Origin: Streptomyces sp. NBC_01306
GTDB taxonomy: Bacteria > Actinomycetota > Actinomycetes > Streptomycetales > Streptomycetaceae
Reading direction: 5' to 3'
Assembly: GCF_026340465.1 (NCBI RefSeq)
Contig: NZ_JAPEPC010000001.1
Location: forward strand, 1,298,501 to 1,362,500
DNA: 64,000 nt
The notes beneath the pieces are model-generated. The model did not search any database. It saw only the letters and a list, made by a program, of their open reading frames with translations, and was not told the origin of the DNA. Shown here one piece after another: positions 44,496-55,000 of this stretch (position 1 is the first letter of the stretch; every line of letters begins with the position of its first letter). A program made the position numbers and the translations under genes.

Positions 44496-45005
44496 TCAAT
44501 TCCCCCCGTTCTCTTCCGTATCCTGTGCCCGCGCATTCGCGCGAAGTTCATCGCAGAGCAGTCCGAGAACACCCAGCACGCTCTCTCTACGGATTTCCTC
44601 CCGGTCCCCGTTCAACCGCAGCGAGGCCATATTCTCTGCCCCGCCCGGCCCGGAAACCGCGACGTACACCGTCCCGACGGGCTGCCCGTCCTGCATGTCG
44701 GGGCCGGCGACCCCGGTGGTGGCCAACCCCCAGTCCGCGCCCAGCACCCGCCGCACCCCGGCCGCCATCTGCCGGGCGACCCCCGGATCCACCGCACCAC
44801 GCTCGGCCAGCAGAGCCCCGTCGACGCCGAGGACTTCCTGCTTGAGGGCCGTTGCGTACGCCGTGACGGACCCGCGGAAGACCCGGGAGGCACCAGAGAC
44901 GGACGTGAGCTCGGCGGCCAGCAGACCGCCGGTCAGCGACTCGGCGACGGCGAGGGTCTCCCCCCGGTCCGCCAGGAGCTCCAGCACCCGGGCCGCCGAG
45001 GTCAC
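44496..45005 (-). CDS. CinA C-terminal domain protein, nicotinamide-nucleotide amidase (PncC-type)
   Basis: 169-aa stand-alone CinA-C domain: LAVAESLTGGLLAAELT at the N-terminus, GSVTAYATALKQEVLGV, and ATTGVAGPDMQDGQPVGTVYVA. It would deamidate NMN in pyridine nucleotide recycling. It lacks the N-terminal MoCF domain of full CinA. The start is GTG 45005, overlapping the pgsA stop (GTGA). Confidence 0.92.
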   Translation of the reverse strand: MTSAARVLELLADRGETLAVAESLTGGLLAAELTSVSGASRVFRGSVTAYATALKQEVLGVDGALLAERGAVDPGVARQMAAGVRRVLGADWGLATTGVAGPDMQDGQPVGTVYVAVSGPGGAENMASLRLNGDREEIRRESVLGVLGLLCDELRANARAQDTEENGGN

Positions 45006-45658
45006 CGGGCGGCCCGCTCGGCCGCGAGCCCCTTGCGGCGCGCGGTCACGGCCTGCTGCACGTAGTCGAGCCCGGTCACGACCGTCAGCACCACGGCGAC
45101 CGCCATCACCCAGAACCGCATGGTCGCCAGCGGACCGGTCAGAGCCAGGACGTACATCCCGACCGCCGTGCCCTGCGCCAGCGTCTTGATCTTGCCGCCG
45201 CGGCTGGCCGGAATGACCGCGTGCCTGATCACCCAGAACCGCATCAGGGTGATCCCGAGCTCCCGGAACAGGATCACGCCGGTCACCCACCAGGGCAGAT
45301 CGCCGAGGTACGAGAGACAGATCAGCGCCGCCCCCATGATCGCCTTGTCGGCGATGGGGTCGGCGATCTTCCCGAAGTCGGTGACCAGGTTGTACGTCCG
45401 TGCCAGATGGCCGTCGAAGACATCGGTGATCATCGCGACGGCGAAGGCCGCCCAGGCCCAGGCCCGCCAGACCGGGTCGTACCCGCCGTCGTGGAGCAGC
45501 AGCAGCACGAACCCCGGCACGAGCACCAGCCGCACCATGGTCAGCAGATTCGCGACGTTCCACAGGCTGACCTGATTGACCACCGCAGCGCCCAGCTTTC
45601 CGGCGGGCGCCGGCTTGGCACCGGTACCGCCCGTAGCGGATGCCGGGACTCCGGTCAT
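45002..45658 (-). CDS. pgsA: CDP-diacylglycerol--glycerol-3-phosphate 3-phosphatidyltransferase
   Basis: 218-aa CDP-alcohol phosphatidyltransferase that makes phosphatidylglycerophosphate. The motif [18 protein letters not shown]...D...D is present with Ala for Leu before the last two Asp. Several membrane helices follow. ATG 45658 has GAGGAGG upstream and overlaps the rimO stop (ATGA); cinA overlaps its end. Some actinobacterial members are phosphatidylinositol-phosphate synthases, but synteny favours PgsA. Confidence 0.93.
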   Translation of the reverse strand: MTGVPASATGGTGAKPAPAGKLGAAVVNQVSLWNVANLLTMVRLVLVPGFVLLLLHDGGYDPVWRAWAWAAFAVAMITDVFDGHLARTYNLVTDFGKIADPIADKAIMGAALICLSYLGDLPWWVTGVILFRELGITLMRFWVIRHAVIPASRGGKIKTLAQGTAVGMYVLALTGPLATMRFWVMAVAVVLTVVTGLDYVQQAVTARRKGLAAERAAR

Positions 45659-47118
45659 CTGGCTGCCTCCTCGCCAAGACATTCGGCCACCAGGTCGACA
45701 CCTTCGGTACCGACCACCTTTGCCACGACCATACGGCCGGGGACCAGGCCCTCGCTTGCCGTGAACACGACCTGCCCGTCGGTCTCGGGCGCCTGGTGGG
45801 CGGCCCGGCCCACGGCGCCGTCCTCGCCGTCCACGGACTCGACGAGCACCGAGAGGGTTTCTCCCAGCCGCTCCTCGGCCCGCTGCGCGGTCAGCTCCTC
45901 GGCGAGCCGCGAGATGTGTTCGAGCCGTTCGGCGATGACCTCGGCATCCAGCTTGTTCTCGTAGCCGACCGCCTCGGTGCCGTCCTCGTCGGAGTAACCG
46001 AAGACGCCGATGGCGTCGAGCCGCGCGCCGGTGAGGAAGCGCTCCAGCTCGGCCAGATCACTCTCGGTCTCGCCGGGGAAGCCCACGATGAAGTTGGAGC
46101 GCGCTCCGGCCTGCGGCGCCTTGCCGCGGATCGTGCCGAGCAGTTCCAGGAAGCGGTCGGTGTCCCCGAAGCGGCGCATCGCGCGGAGCACACCGGGCGC
46201 CGAGTGCTGGAAGGAGAGGTCGAAGTACGGGGCGACCTTCGGCGTCGACGTCAGGACGTCGATGAGGCCGGGCCGCATCTCGGCGGGCTGCAGATAGCTG
46301 ACCCGGATCCGCTCGATGCCCTCGACCTCGGCGAGCTCGGGCAGCAGCGTCTCCAGGAGCCGGATGTCGCCGAGGTCCTTGCCGTACGAGGTGTTGTTCT
46401 CGGAGACCAGCATGACCTCCTTGACACCCTGCTCCGCCAGCCAGCGCGTCTCCCCGAGCACATCGGACGGGCGCCGCGAGATGAAGGAGCCGCGGAAGGA
46501 GGGGATGGCGCAGAAGGAGCACCGCCGGTCGCAGCCGGAGGCCAGCTTCACGGAGGCCACGGGGCTGTTGCCGAGTCTGCGGCGCAGCGGTGCCCGCGGT
46601 CCGGAGACCGGGGCGACTCCCTCCGGCAGGTCCTCGGGCGGAGTGTCCTGCGCATGGCCGGGAAGCGCCACACCGGCCGTCTCCTGGCGCTCGGCCGGGC
46701 TGATCGGCAGCAGCTTGCGGCGGTCGCGCGGGGTGTGCGAGGCGTGGATCCCGCCGTTCAGAATGGTCTGGAGGCGGTCGGAGATATCGGCGTAGTCGTC
46801 GAATCCGAGGATCCCGTCGGCCTCGGGCAGCGCTTCGGCAAGATCCTTGCCGTACCGCTCGGCCATACAGCCGACGGCGACGACGGCCTGCGTCCTGCCG
46901 TGATCCTTGAGATCGTTGGCTTCGAGCAGGGCGTCGACGGAGTCCTTCTTGGCGGCTTCGACGAATCCACAGGTGTTGACGACGGCCACGTCCGCGGCGG
47001 CGGCGTCCTCGACGAGGTCCCAGCCGTCCGCTGCCAAGCGGCCTGCGAGCTCCTCCGAGTCCACCTCGTTACGGGCGCAGCCAAGAGTGACAAGGGCGAC
47101 GGTACGGCGTTCGGGCAT
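45655..47118 (-). CDS. rimO: ribosomal protein S12 methylthiotransferase
   Basis: 487-aa radical SAM methylthiotransferase that modifies an Asp of ribosomal protein S12. The N-terminal MTTase domain has [13 protein letters not shown] and [13 protein letters not shown] (RimO rather than MiaB form), and the cluster motif is [13 protein letters not shown] domain ends it. About 40 extra residues lie between the MTTase and SAM domains ([15 protein letters not shown]). It is coupled to pgsA and follows the RodZ-like gene by 48 bp. Confidence 0.95.
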   Translation of the reverse strand: MPERRTVALVTLGCARNEVDSEELAGRLAADGWDLVEDAAAADVAVVNTCGFVEAAKKDSVDALLEANDLKDHGRTQAVVAVGCMAERYGKDLAEALPEADGILGFDDYADISDRLQTILNGGIHASHTPRDRRKLLPISPAERQETAGVALPGHAQDTPPEDLPEGVAPVSGPRAPLRRRLGNSPVASVKLASGCDRRCSFCAIPSFRGSFISRRPSDVLGETRWLAEQGVKEVMLVSENNTSYGKDLGDIRLLETLLPELAEVEGIERIRVSYLQPAEMRPGLIDVLTSTPKVAPYFDLSFQHSAPGVLRAMRRFGDTDRFLELLGTIRGKAPQAGARSNFIVGFPGETESDLAELERFLTGARLDAIGVFGYSDEDGTEAVGYENKLDAEVIAERLEHISRLAEELTAQRAEERLGETLSVLVESVDGEDGAVGRAAHQAPETDGQVVFTASEGLVPGRMVVAKVVGTEGVDLVAECLGEEAAR

Positions 47119-47166
47119 GGGCTCAAGACTACTTTGTCCCGGCCCACGCCCGTTCCGCGAGGGTGA

Positions 47167-47976
47167 TCAGCCCGCCTCGGGGTCGCCCTTGGTGTACGAG
47201 AGCCGCTCGACCTGGCCGGTCTGGAAGTCGTTGTGGACGTCCTTGCCGTTGACGAACAGCTGGATCGCGCCGGCGTTGCCGAGGATCAGATCGACCTGCT
47301 GGGCGTCCGTGAAGGTCTTGGACTCGCCCTTGGCCAGCACGCCGTCGAAGAGCAGCTTGCCGTTGTGCGCCTTCGCGGAGATCCAGCTCTTGTCGTCGAC
47401 GGCGGACAGCTTCACCGTCACCTTGTCCTTCGGCACGGCCGCGATGGCGCTGTCCGACGCGGTGGGAGAGCTGGGCTTGGGATCGGCCGGCTTGCCGGGC
47501 TTGTGACTGGGCTTAGACGTGGCGGTCGTGGGCCCTTCGGCGACCTGATTGCCGCCCTTGCCGCTGCTGCCGCCGCTGAACGCGGTGAACCCGACGAAGC
47601 CGACCACGACGACGATCGCCGCGACCATGGCCGCCGTCCAGTTCGGACGGCGGCGCTCCGGCTTGATCCGTTCCGCTTCGAAGAGCGGCGCGACCGGGGT
47701 GGGTTCGGGACGGCCGCCGTGCTCCGCGTCGTACTGGGCGACCAGAGCCGCCGGGTCGACGGCGACGGCGCGCGCCAGCGTACGGATGTGGCCGCGGGCG
47801 TACACATCGCCGCCGCAGCGGGAGAAGTCGTCCTGCTCGATCGCGTGCACGATGGGGATGCGCACCCGTGTCGCCGAGCTGACTTCCTCAACCGTCAGAC
47901 CTGCGGTGATCCGGGCCTGGTGGAGGGTGTGACCGATGGAAGGGCGGTCGTCTTCGGGGGAGTTGCCGATGGACAC
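47167..47976 (-). CDS. RodZ-like membrane protein (HTH_25, TM, DUF4115)
   Basis: 269-aa protein with an N-terminal HTH (IGHTLHQARITAGLTVEEVS), one membrane helix (MVAAIVVVVGFVGFTAF near residue 122), a Pro/Ser/Lys linker and a C-terminal DUF4115-like domain (KLSAVDDKSWISAKAHNGK). RodZ links MreB to the wall in rods; in Streptomyces the homologue may serve sporulation wall or division (inference). The start is GTG 47976. Confidence 0.88.
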   Translation of the reverse strand: MSIGNSPEDDRPSIGHTLHQARITAGLTVEEVSSATRVRIPIVHAIEQDDFSRCGGDVYARGHIRTLARAVAVDPAALVAQYDAEHGGRPEPTPVAPLFEAERIKPERRRPNWTAAMVAAIVVVVGFVGFTAFSGGSSGKGGNQVAEGPTTATSKPSHKPGKPADPKPSSPTASDSAIAAVPKDKVTVKLSAVDDKSWISAKAHNGKLLFDGVLAKGESKTFTDAQQVDLILGNAGAIQLFVNGKDVHNDFQTGQVERLSYTKGDPEAG

Positions 47977-48206
47977 GGGGGCGCCTTTCGAGCGTGAGCC
48001 ACCTGCTGGATGTTCAGTCTAGGGGGGTGGTGAAAGGGTGGGGCAACCTGAGCGCGCACTTTGTACGCCATCAGGTCGGCGAATCACTGGACGACTCGCC
48101 GGGCGGGCCGGGAAACAACCCGAGTGCGGGACATCTCCGGCCCTTTTCTCTCCGGTTCCTGTCCAACTTGACGTACGACCGGGGGAAACGGTTGCCCTCC
48201 GATGGG

Positions 48207-50981
48207 CTACGGCTCGGTCTCTCCGCGGATGACCGCGAGCACGCCGTCCACTTCGTCCGGTTTCACCAGCACGTCGCGGGCCTTCGAGCCCTCGCTGGGC
48301 CCGACGATGTTCCGCGACTCCATCAGGTCCATCAGCCGGCCCGCCTTCGCGAACCCGACGCGCAGCTTGCGCTGGAGCATCGACGTCGAGCCGAACTGAG
48401 TGGAGACGACCAGCTCGGCCGCCTGGCACAGCAGGTCGAGATCGTCGCCGATGTCTCCGTCGATCTCCTTCTTCTTGGCCGTCCCGACCACCACGTCGTC
48501 ACGGAAGACCGGTGCCATCTGGTCCTTGCAGTGCTGGACGATCTCACCGACCTCCTCCTCGGTGACGAAGGCGCCCTGCATACGGGTCGGTTTGTTCGCC
48601 CCCATCGGGAGGAAGAGCCCGTCGCCCTTGCCGATCAGCTTCTCGGCGCCCGGCTGGTCGAGGATGACCCGGCTGTCGGCGAGCGAGGAGGTGGCGAAGG
48701 CGAGGCGCGAGGGCACGTTGGCCTTGATCAGACCGGTGACGACGTCAACCGACGGCCGCTGTGTGGCCAGCACAAGGTGGATGCCTGCGGCGCGCGCCAG
48801 CTGGGTGATCCGGACGATGGAGTCCTCGACGTCACGCGGCGCGACCATCATCAGGTCGGCCAGCTCGTCGACGATGACCAATAGATACGGATACGGGGAG
48901 AGCTCGCGCTCGCTGCCTTCGGGCGCCTTGGCCTTGCCGCTGCGCACGGCCTGGTTGAAGTCGTCGATGTGCCGGTACCCGTACGCCGCGAGGTCGTCGT
49001 ACCGCAGGTCCATCTCGCGTACGACCCACTGGAGCGCCTCGGCGGCGCGTTTCGGATTGGTGATGATCGGGGTGATCAGGTGCGGGATGCCCTCGTACGC
49101 GGTCAGCTCGACGCGCTTGGGGTCGACCAGCACCATCCGTACGTCCTCGGGCGTGGCCCGCACCATCACCGAGGTGATCAGGCAGTTGATGCAGGAGGAC
49201 TTTCCGGAGCCGGTCGCGCCCGCGACCAGGACGTGCGGCATCTTCGCCAGGTTGGCCATCACATAGCCGCCCTCGACGTCCTTGCCGAGCGCCACCAGCA
49301 TCGGGTGGTCGTCCTCGGCCGCGTCCGCGAGGCGCAGCACATCACCGAGGTTGACCATCTCGCGGTCGGTGTTCGGGATCTCGATACCGACGGCGGACTT
49401 CCCCGGGATCGGGGAGATGATCCGCACGTCGGGGCTGGCCACCGCGTAGGCGATGTTCTTGGTGAGCGCGGTGATCCGCTCGACCTTCACGGCCGGGCCC
49501 AGCTCCACCTCGTAGCGGGTGACGGTCGGGCCGCGGGTGAAGCCGGTGACGGCCGCGTCGACCTTGAATTCCATGAAGACGTTCGACAGCGAGGCGACGA
49601 CCGCGTCGTTGGCGGCGCTGCGGGTCTTGCCCGGGCCGCCGCGCACCAGCAGGTCCAGTGAGGGCAGCGAGTAGGTGATGTCGCCGGAGAGCTGGAGCTG
49701 TTCGGCGCGGGACGGCAGCGGCTGGGACTCGGGCGGCTTCGGGGACTTCTTGGTCAAGTCGGGTACGGCGCCCGCCCCTCCGGACTTCGCGGCCCCCGCC
49801 GACTCACGGGCGGACGGCACGGGCGCTGCGGCCGAGGCGCCGGACGGGGTGGCCTCGGGGCGTTCGACGGAGACGCCCTGGGTCAGATCCGCGACGAGCG
49901 GGGAGGGCGGCAGCCCGTTCAGCACGGCCCCGTCCAGCGCGGCGGCCGCGGCGGCCGCGACGTCGACCGCGTCCATTGGCCGGCCGGGCGGTGGCTGCAC
50001 GGAGGGCCTGCGCGGCTTGCTGCGGCGCTTGGTGAGCGCCTGCTCCTCGGCCGCTTCGGCGTCGTAGAGCTCGGGGGTGCGGCCGCGCGGTGCGGCCTGA
50101 CGGCGGCCGGCCGGCAGTGACTCGCGCCACTGGTCCTCGTACCGCTCGTCGTCCTGCTCGTCCACCCCGTCGGTGGCGGGCTCGGGGTCGACGATGCCCA
50201 GCCGGGCCCCGAGCGTCCTGAGCCGGTGCGGAATGGCGGTGACGGGGGTGGCTGTGACCACCAGCAGCCCGAAGACGGTCAGCAGCAGGAGCAGCGGTAC
50301 GGCGAGGACATCGCCCATCAGGAAGATCAGCGGCTTGGACGCGGCCCAGCCGATCAGGCCACCGGCGTCCTGCATGGCCGATGTGCCGTCCCCGCGCCCG
50401 GGAGCACCGCAGGCGATGTGGACCTGCCCGAGCACCCCCAGGACCAGTGCGGAGAGCCCGATGACGATCCGGCCGTTCGCCTCCGGCTTCTCCGGGTGGA
50501 GGATCAGCCGTACGGCGATGGCGCCCAGCAGTATCGGGACCAGCAGGTCGAGCCGGCCGAAGGCACCGGTGATCAGCATCTCGACGAGATCACCGACCGG
50601 GCCGTGCAGATTCGACCAGGTGCCGGCCGCGATGACGAGCGCCAGGCCGAGGAGCAGCAACGCCACCCCGTCCTTGCGGTGGGCCGGGTCGAGGCCCTTC
50701 GCGCCCCGGCCTATGCCGCGGAACATCGCCCCGACGCCGTGGGCGGCCCCGAGCCAGACGGCCCGTACGAGCCGGTACACGCCCCCGGTGGGGGACGGCG
50801 CGGGTTTCGGTGCGGGCTTCGCCGCCGCCTTCTTGGCGGGCGCCCGCTTCGCGGGGGCGGTCTTCTTCGCAGCGGCCTTCTTCGCCGGAGCTGCCTTCTT
50901 GGCTGGGCCGGTACGGCCGGCACGCGGCTTGGCGGTGCCCGCCGCGCCTGGGGAACCCTTGCCGGACGTACGTGAGGCCAT
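48207..50981 (-). CDS. ftsK: FtsK/SpoIIIE DNA translocase
   Basis: 924-aa translocase that moves chromosomes at sporulation septa. An N-terminal Lys/Ala repeat (AKKAAPAKKAAAKKTAPAKR) precedes four to five membrane helices, a variable linker, and the motor with Walker A VAGATGSGKSSCIN, Walker B LLVIVDELADLMM and a gamma domain at the end. The basic N-terminal repeat is typical of streptomycete FtsK. ATG 50981 is chosen on family start; the ribosome site is weak. Confidence 0.95.
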   Translation of the reverse strand: MASRTSGKGSPGAAGTAKPRAGRTGPAKKAAPAKKAAAKKTAPAKRAPAKKAAAKPAPKPAPSPTGGVYRLVRAVWLGAAHGVGAMFRGIGRGAKGLDPAHRKDGVALLLLGLALVIAAGTWSNLHGPVGDLVEMLITGAFGRLDLLVPILLGAIAVRLILHPEKPEANGRIVIGLSALVLGVLGQVHIACGAPGRGDGTSAMQDAGGLIGWAASKPLIFLMGDVLAVPLLLLLTVFGLLVVTATPVTAIPHRLRTLGARLGIVDPEPATDGVDEQDDERYEDQWRESLPAGRRQAAPRGRTPELYDAEAAEEQALTKRRSKPRRPSVQPPPGRPMDAVDVAAAAAAALDGAVLNGLPPSPLVADLTQGVSVERPEATPSGASAAAPVPSARESAGAAKSGGAGAVPDLTKKSPKPPESQPLPSRAEQLQLSGDITYSLPSLDLLVRGGPGKTRSAANDAVVASLSNVFMEFKVDAAVTGFTRGPTVTRYEVELGPAVKVERITALTKNIAYAVASPDVRIISPIPGKSAVGIEIPNTDREMVNLGDVLRLADAAEDDHPMLVALGKDVEGGYVMANLAKMPHVLVAGATGSGKSSCINCLITSVMVRATPEDVRMVLVDPKRVELTAYEGIPHLITPIITNPKRAAEALQWVVREMDLRYDDLAAYGYRHIDDFNQAVRSGKAKAPEGSERELSPYPYLLVIVDELADLMMVAPRDVEDSIVRITQLARAAGIHLVLATQRPSVDVVTGLIKANVPSRLAFATSSLADSRVILDQPGAEKLIGKGDGLFLPMGANKPTRMQGAFVTEEEVGEIVQHCKDQMAPVFRDDVVVGTAKKKEIDGDIGDDLDLLCQAAELVVSTQFGSTSMLQRKLRVGFAKAGRLMDLMESRNIVGPSEGSKARDVLVKPDEVDGVLAVIRGETEP

Positions 50982-51125
50982 GGAGCCGAGGTTACCTGTG
51001 TCCGCGGCGACGGACACGTGTGCTGACCGCTTCACCCGTTCGTGTCGCCGGGGTGAACACGCCTTCTTGACGCGCCGTGACGTGTGGTGACACGCCCTCA
51101 GCAGGGGCGGTCACCGGACAGACCG

Positions 51126-51806
51126 TCAATTCTGCGAGGGGAGCGCGGCAGTCGGGCCGCCCGTGCCCGGCTCCAGCGCGTCCAGAGCCCTGCGGAGACC
51201 GGTGAGTTTGCGCTCCAGATGGGCGGCGGTGGCGACCGCGGCAGCGTCCGCCGACTCCTCGTCGAGCTGCTTCGAGAGCGCCTCGGCCTGCTCCTCAACT
51301 GCCGCGAGACGTGCGGACAGTTCGGCCAGCAGCCCCGCGGGCTCCTTGGTGTCGCCGACGGCCGGAGCGCTGCCGTCGAGCTGGAGGCGCAGCAGCGCCG
51401 CCTGCTCGCGCAGTTGGCAGTTCTTCATGTAGAGCTCGACGAAGACCGACACCTTCGCGCGCAGCACCCACGGGTCGAAGGGCTTCGAGATGTAGTCGAC
51501 AGCCCCCGCGGCGTACCCCCGGAAGGTGTGGTGCGGCCCGTGGTTGATCGCGGTGAGGAAGATGATCGGGATGTCCCGGGTCCGCTCCCGCCGCTTGATG
51601 TGCGCGGCGGTCTCGAAACCGTCCATGCCCGGCATCTGGACATCCAGCAGAATCACTGCGAAATCATCCGTCAGCAGCGCTTTGAGCGCTTCCTCCCCGG
51701 ACGATGCCCGCACCAGTGTCTGATCGAGCGCGGAGAGAATGGCCTCCAGCGCCAGCAGATTCTCCGGCCGGTCATCGACCAGGAGGATCTTGGCCTTCTG
51801 CACCAT
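51126..51806 (-). CDS. osaB: OsaB-like response regulator with a coiled-coil output
   Basis: 226-aa protein. A receiver domain (VDDRPENL pocket, phosphoacceptor Asp55 in ILLDVQMPGMDGF, KPFDPWVL) is followed by a helical segment rich in Glu/Ala (SARLAAVEEQAEALSKQLDE), a coiled coil without a DNA-binding domain. ATG 51806 has GAGGAGG upstream. S. coelicolor OsaB, needed for osmoadaptation, has the same layout and the same neighbour, the hybrid kinase OsaA (recalled literature). Confidence 0.9.
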   Translation of the reverse strand: MVQKAKILLVDDRPENLLALEAILSALDQTLVRASSGEEALKALLTDDFAVILLDVQMPGMDGFETAAHIKRRERTRDIPIIFLTAINHGPHHTFRGYAAGAVDYISKPFDPWVLRAKVSVFVELYMKNCQLREQAALLRLQLDGSAPAVGDTKEPAGLLAELSARLAAVEEQAEALSKQLDEESADAAAVATAAHLERKLTGLRRALDALEPGTGGPTAALPSQN

Positions 51807-52061
51807 GGCCCGTCCTCCTCGTCCCGGCAATGCACCGGGCGCCGCCCCAGGGGACAGCTCCGTAACGCCGTCCGTCCTTGTGCCGGTCATGGTAACCGCA
51901 CCCCGCCTGTCGCCACACCCTGTCACCGCTATGTCACCGCGATGTCACGGCACATGTAGCAGAAACGCGCCGGGAGACCAGAAGGTTCCCCGAATACGCC
52001 CGCCTCACACGCCTTCGGCCACAGTCAGTCAGCAACTCATGGAGATTCACTCATCAATCGA

Positions 52062-55000
52062 TCACTCACCGCGCATCCACTGCTCCATTACTGTGAGCAA
52101 ATGATCAGGATCCACAGGCTTGGTGACATAGTCGGAAGCACCGGATTCGATGGCCTTCTCCCGGTCGCCCTTCATCGCCTTCGCGGTGAGCGCGATGATC
52201 GGCAGCCCGGCGAACTGCGGCATCCTGCGGATGGCCGTCGTCGTCGCATAACCGTCCATCTCCGGCATCATGATGTCCATCAGAACGAGCGTCACGTCGT
52301 CGTGCTGCTCCAGGACTTCGATGCCCTCACGCCCGTTCTCCGCGTACAGCACCGAGAGACCGTGCTGTTCGAGGACGCTGGTGAGCGCGAAGACGTTGCG
52401 GATGTCGTCGTCGACGATCAGTACCTTCTCGCTGTTGAACTGGAAGACCCGGCGCGGCTTCGCCGTCTCCTCGGTCTCCTCCACCCACGTCTCCGGCTCC
52501 GAGGTCGCTGCCTGCACACCTGAACTGGCGGGCAGCGCGGGCCGTCCGCCGGACGACCCCAGCGACTTGCGGCGCCGCCGGCGGAACAGCTCCGCCGGGC
52601 CGCCCTGGCCGTCCGTGGGCGCCATGCCGGGCGCCTGGCCCGCCTCGGCACGCACCCCTTCGTCCGTCCCGCCGGGCGCCCGCTCCAGGCCGCCCGGGGT
52701 CAGCTGCGGGTACCCCTGGGGAGGCAGCTCGCTGGCGTGCAGCGGCAGATAGAGCGTGAACGTCGATCCGCGCCCCGGCTCGCTCGCCGCGTGGATCTCA
52801 CCGCCGAGCAGCCGCGCGATCTCCCGGCTGATGGACAGACCGAGCCCCGTACCGCCGTACTTGCGGCTGGTGGTCCCGTCCGCCTGCTTGAAGGCCTCGA
52901 AGATCACCCGCATCTTGCTCGCCGCGATTCCGATCCCGGTGTCGGTGACCGAGAAGGCGATCAGATCCGCGTCGGCGTCACGCAGCGAGCCCGCTTCGAG
53001 CAGTTGCTCACGGATGGCGTTCGGCACATTGGCGTTGGCGGGCCTGATGACCAGCTCCACCGCCCCGGTGTCGGTGAACTTCACCGCGTTGGAGAGGAGG
53101 TTCCGCAGCACCTGCAGCAGCCGCTGCTCGTCCGTGTGCAGCGTCGCGGGCAGTTCGGGCGAGACCCGTACGGAGAAGTCCAGGCCCTTCTCGGCCGTGA
53201 GCGGCCGGAAGGTGGCCTCGACGTAGTCGACGAGCTGCACCAGCGCGATCCGGGTCGGGCTGACATCCATCTTGCCCGCCTCGACCTTGGACAGATCCAG
53301 AATGTCGTTGATCAGCTGGAGCAGATCCGAACCCGCACCGTGAATCGTCTCCGCGAACTCCACCTGCTTCGGGGAGAGATTCCCCTCGGCGTTGTCGGCG
53401 AGCAGCTTCGCGAGAATCAGCAGTGAATTGAGCGGTGTACGCAGCTCGTGCGACATGTTCGCCAGGAACTCGGACTTGTAGCGCATCGAGACCGCGAGCT
53501 GCTCCGCACGCTCCTCCAGGACCTGCCTGGCCTCCTCGATCTCGGTGTTCTTCACCTCGATATCGCGGTTCTGCTGGGCCAGCAGCTCGGCCTTCTCCTC
53601 CAGTTCGGCATTCGAGGCCTGAAGTGCCTTCTGCCGGTTCTCCAGTTCGGCCGAACGCTCCCGGAGCTGCTCGGTCAGCTCCTGCGACTGCTTGAGCAGC
53701 ACCTCGGTCTTCGAATTGACACTGATGGTGTTGACGCTCGTCGCGATCATTTCGGCGATCTGGTTGAGGAAGTCCTTCTGGATATGTGTGAAGGGCTGGA
53801 AGGAGGCCAGCTCGATCACCCCGAGGACATTCCCGTCGAAGAGCACCGGCAGCACGATCACATGCGCGGGCGGCGCCTCACCGAGACCGGACGAGATCTT
53901 CAGGTACCCCGGCGGCACGTTCTCCACCAGGATCGTGCGCTTCTCCTCGGCGGCCGTGCCGATGAGCGTCTCCCCCGGCCGGAACGTCGTCGGCATGGAG
54001 CCCGCGGAGTAGCCGTAACTGCCGTGCATCCGCAGCTCGTACGCGTTCTCGGCGTCCGCGCCGCTCTCCGCGGCCGACCCGGTCGGCACCGCCAGGAAGA
54101 ACGCGCCGTGCTGGGCCGAGACCACCGGCGTGAGCTCGCTCATGATGAGCGACGCCACATCCACCAGTTCCCGGCGCCCCTGCATCAGACCGGAGATACG
54201 GGCGAGGTTGCCCTTCAGCCAGTCCTGCTCCTTGTTGGCGACCGTGGTGTCACGCAGGTTGGCGATCATCGTGTTGATGTTGTCCTGGAGCGCCTGGATC
54301 TCGCCGGCGGCGTCCACATCGATCTTGAGATTGAGATCGCCGCGGGTCACCGCGGTGGCCACGGCCGCGATGGCGCGCACCTGACGGGTCAGGTTCCCGG
54401 CCATCTCGTTCACCGACTCGGTCAGGTCACGCCAGGTGCCGTCCACATCACGCACCCGCGCCTGCCCGCCCAGCTGGCCCTCGGTGCCCACCTCGCGGGC
54501 CACCCTGGTCACCTGCTCGGCGAAGCTCGACAGCTGGTCGACCATGGTGTTGATGGTGGTCTTCAGCTCCAGGATCTCGCCCTGGGCATCGATGTCGATC
54601 TTCTTCGTCAGATCGCCCTTGGCGATGGCCGTGGTGACCGTGGCGATCTGGCGCACCTGCCCGGTCAGATTGGACGCCATCGAGTTCACCGACTCGGTGA
54701 GGTCCTTCCACGTACCGGCGACTCCCGGCACCCGGGCCTGCCCGCCGAGCGAGCCGTCCGTACCCACCTCACGTGCCACCCGCGTCACTTCGTCCGCGAA
54801 CGAGGACAGCGTCGTCACCATCGTGTTGACCGTGTCCGCGAGCTGCGCGACCTCGCCGCGCGCCTCCACGGTCACCTTCTTGGTCAGATCGCCGTTGGCG
54901 ACCGCCGTGGCGACCTGGGAGATGTTCCGCACCTGGCTGGTCAGGTTGTTGGCCATCAGGTTCACGTTGTCGCTGAGGTCTTCCCAGATGCCGGTGACCC

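Noticed and set aside
44478..44503. Possible SigR-type promoter (GGAAT-N18-GTG) before clgR
   Set aside because: The -10 does not fit GTT and the site overlaps the end of cinA; too weak to call.
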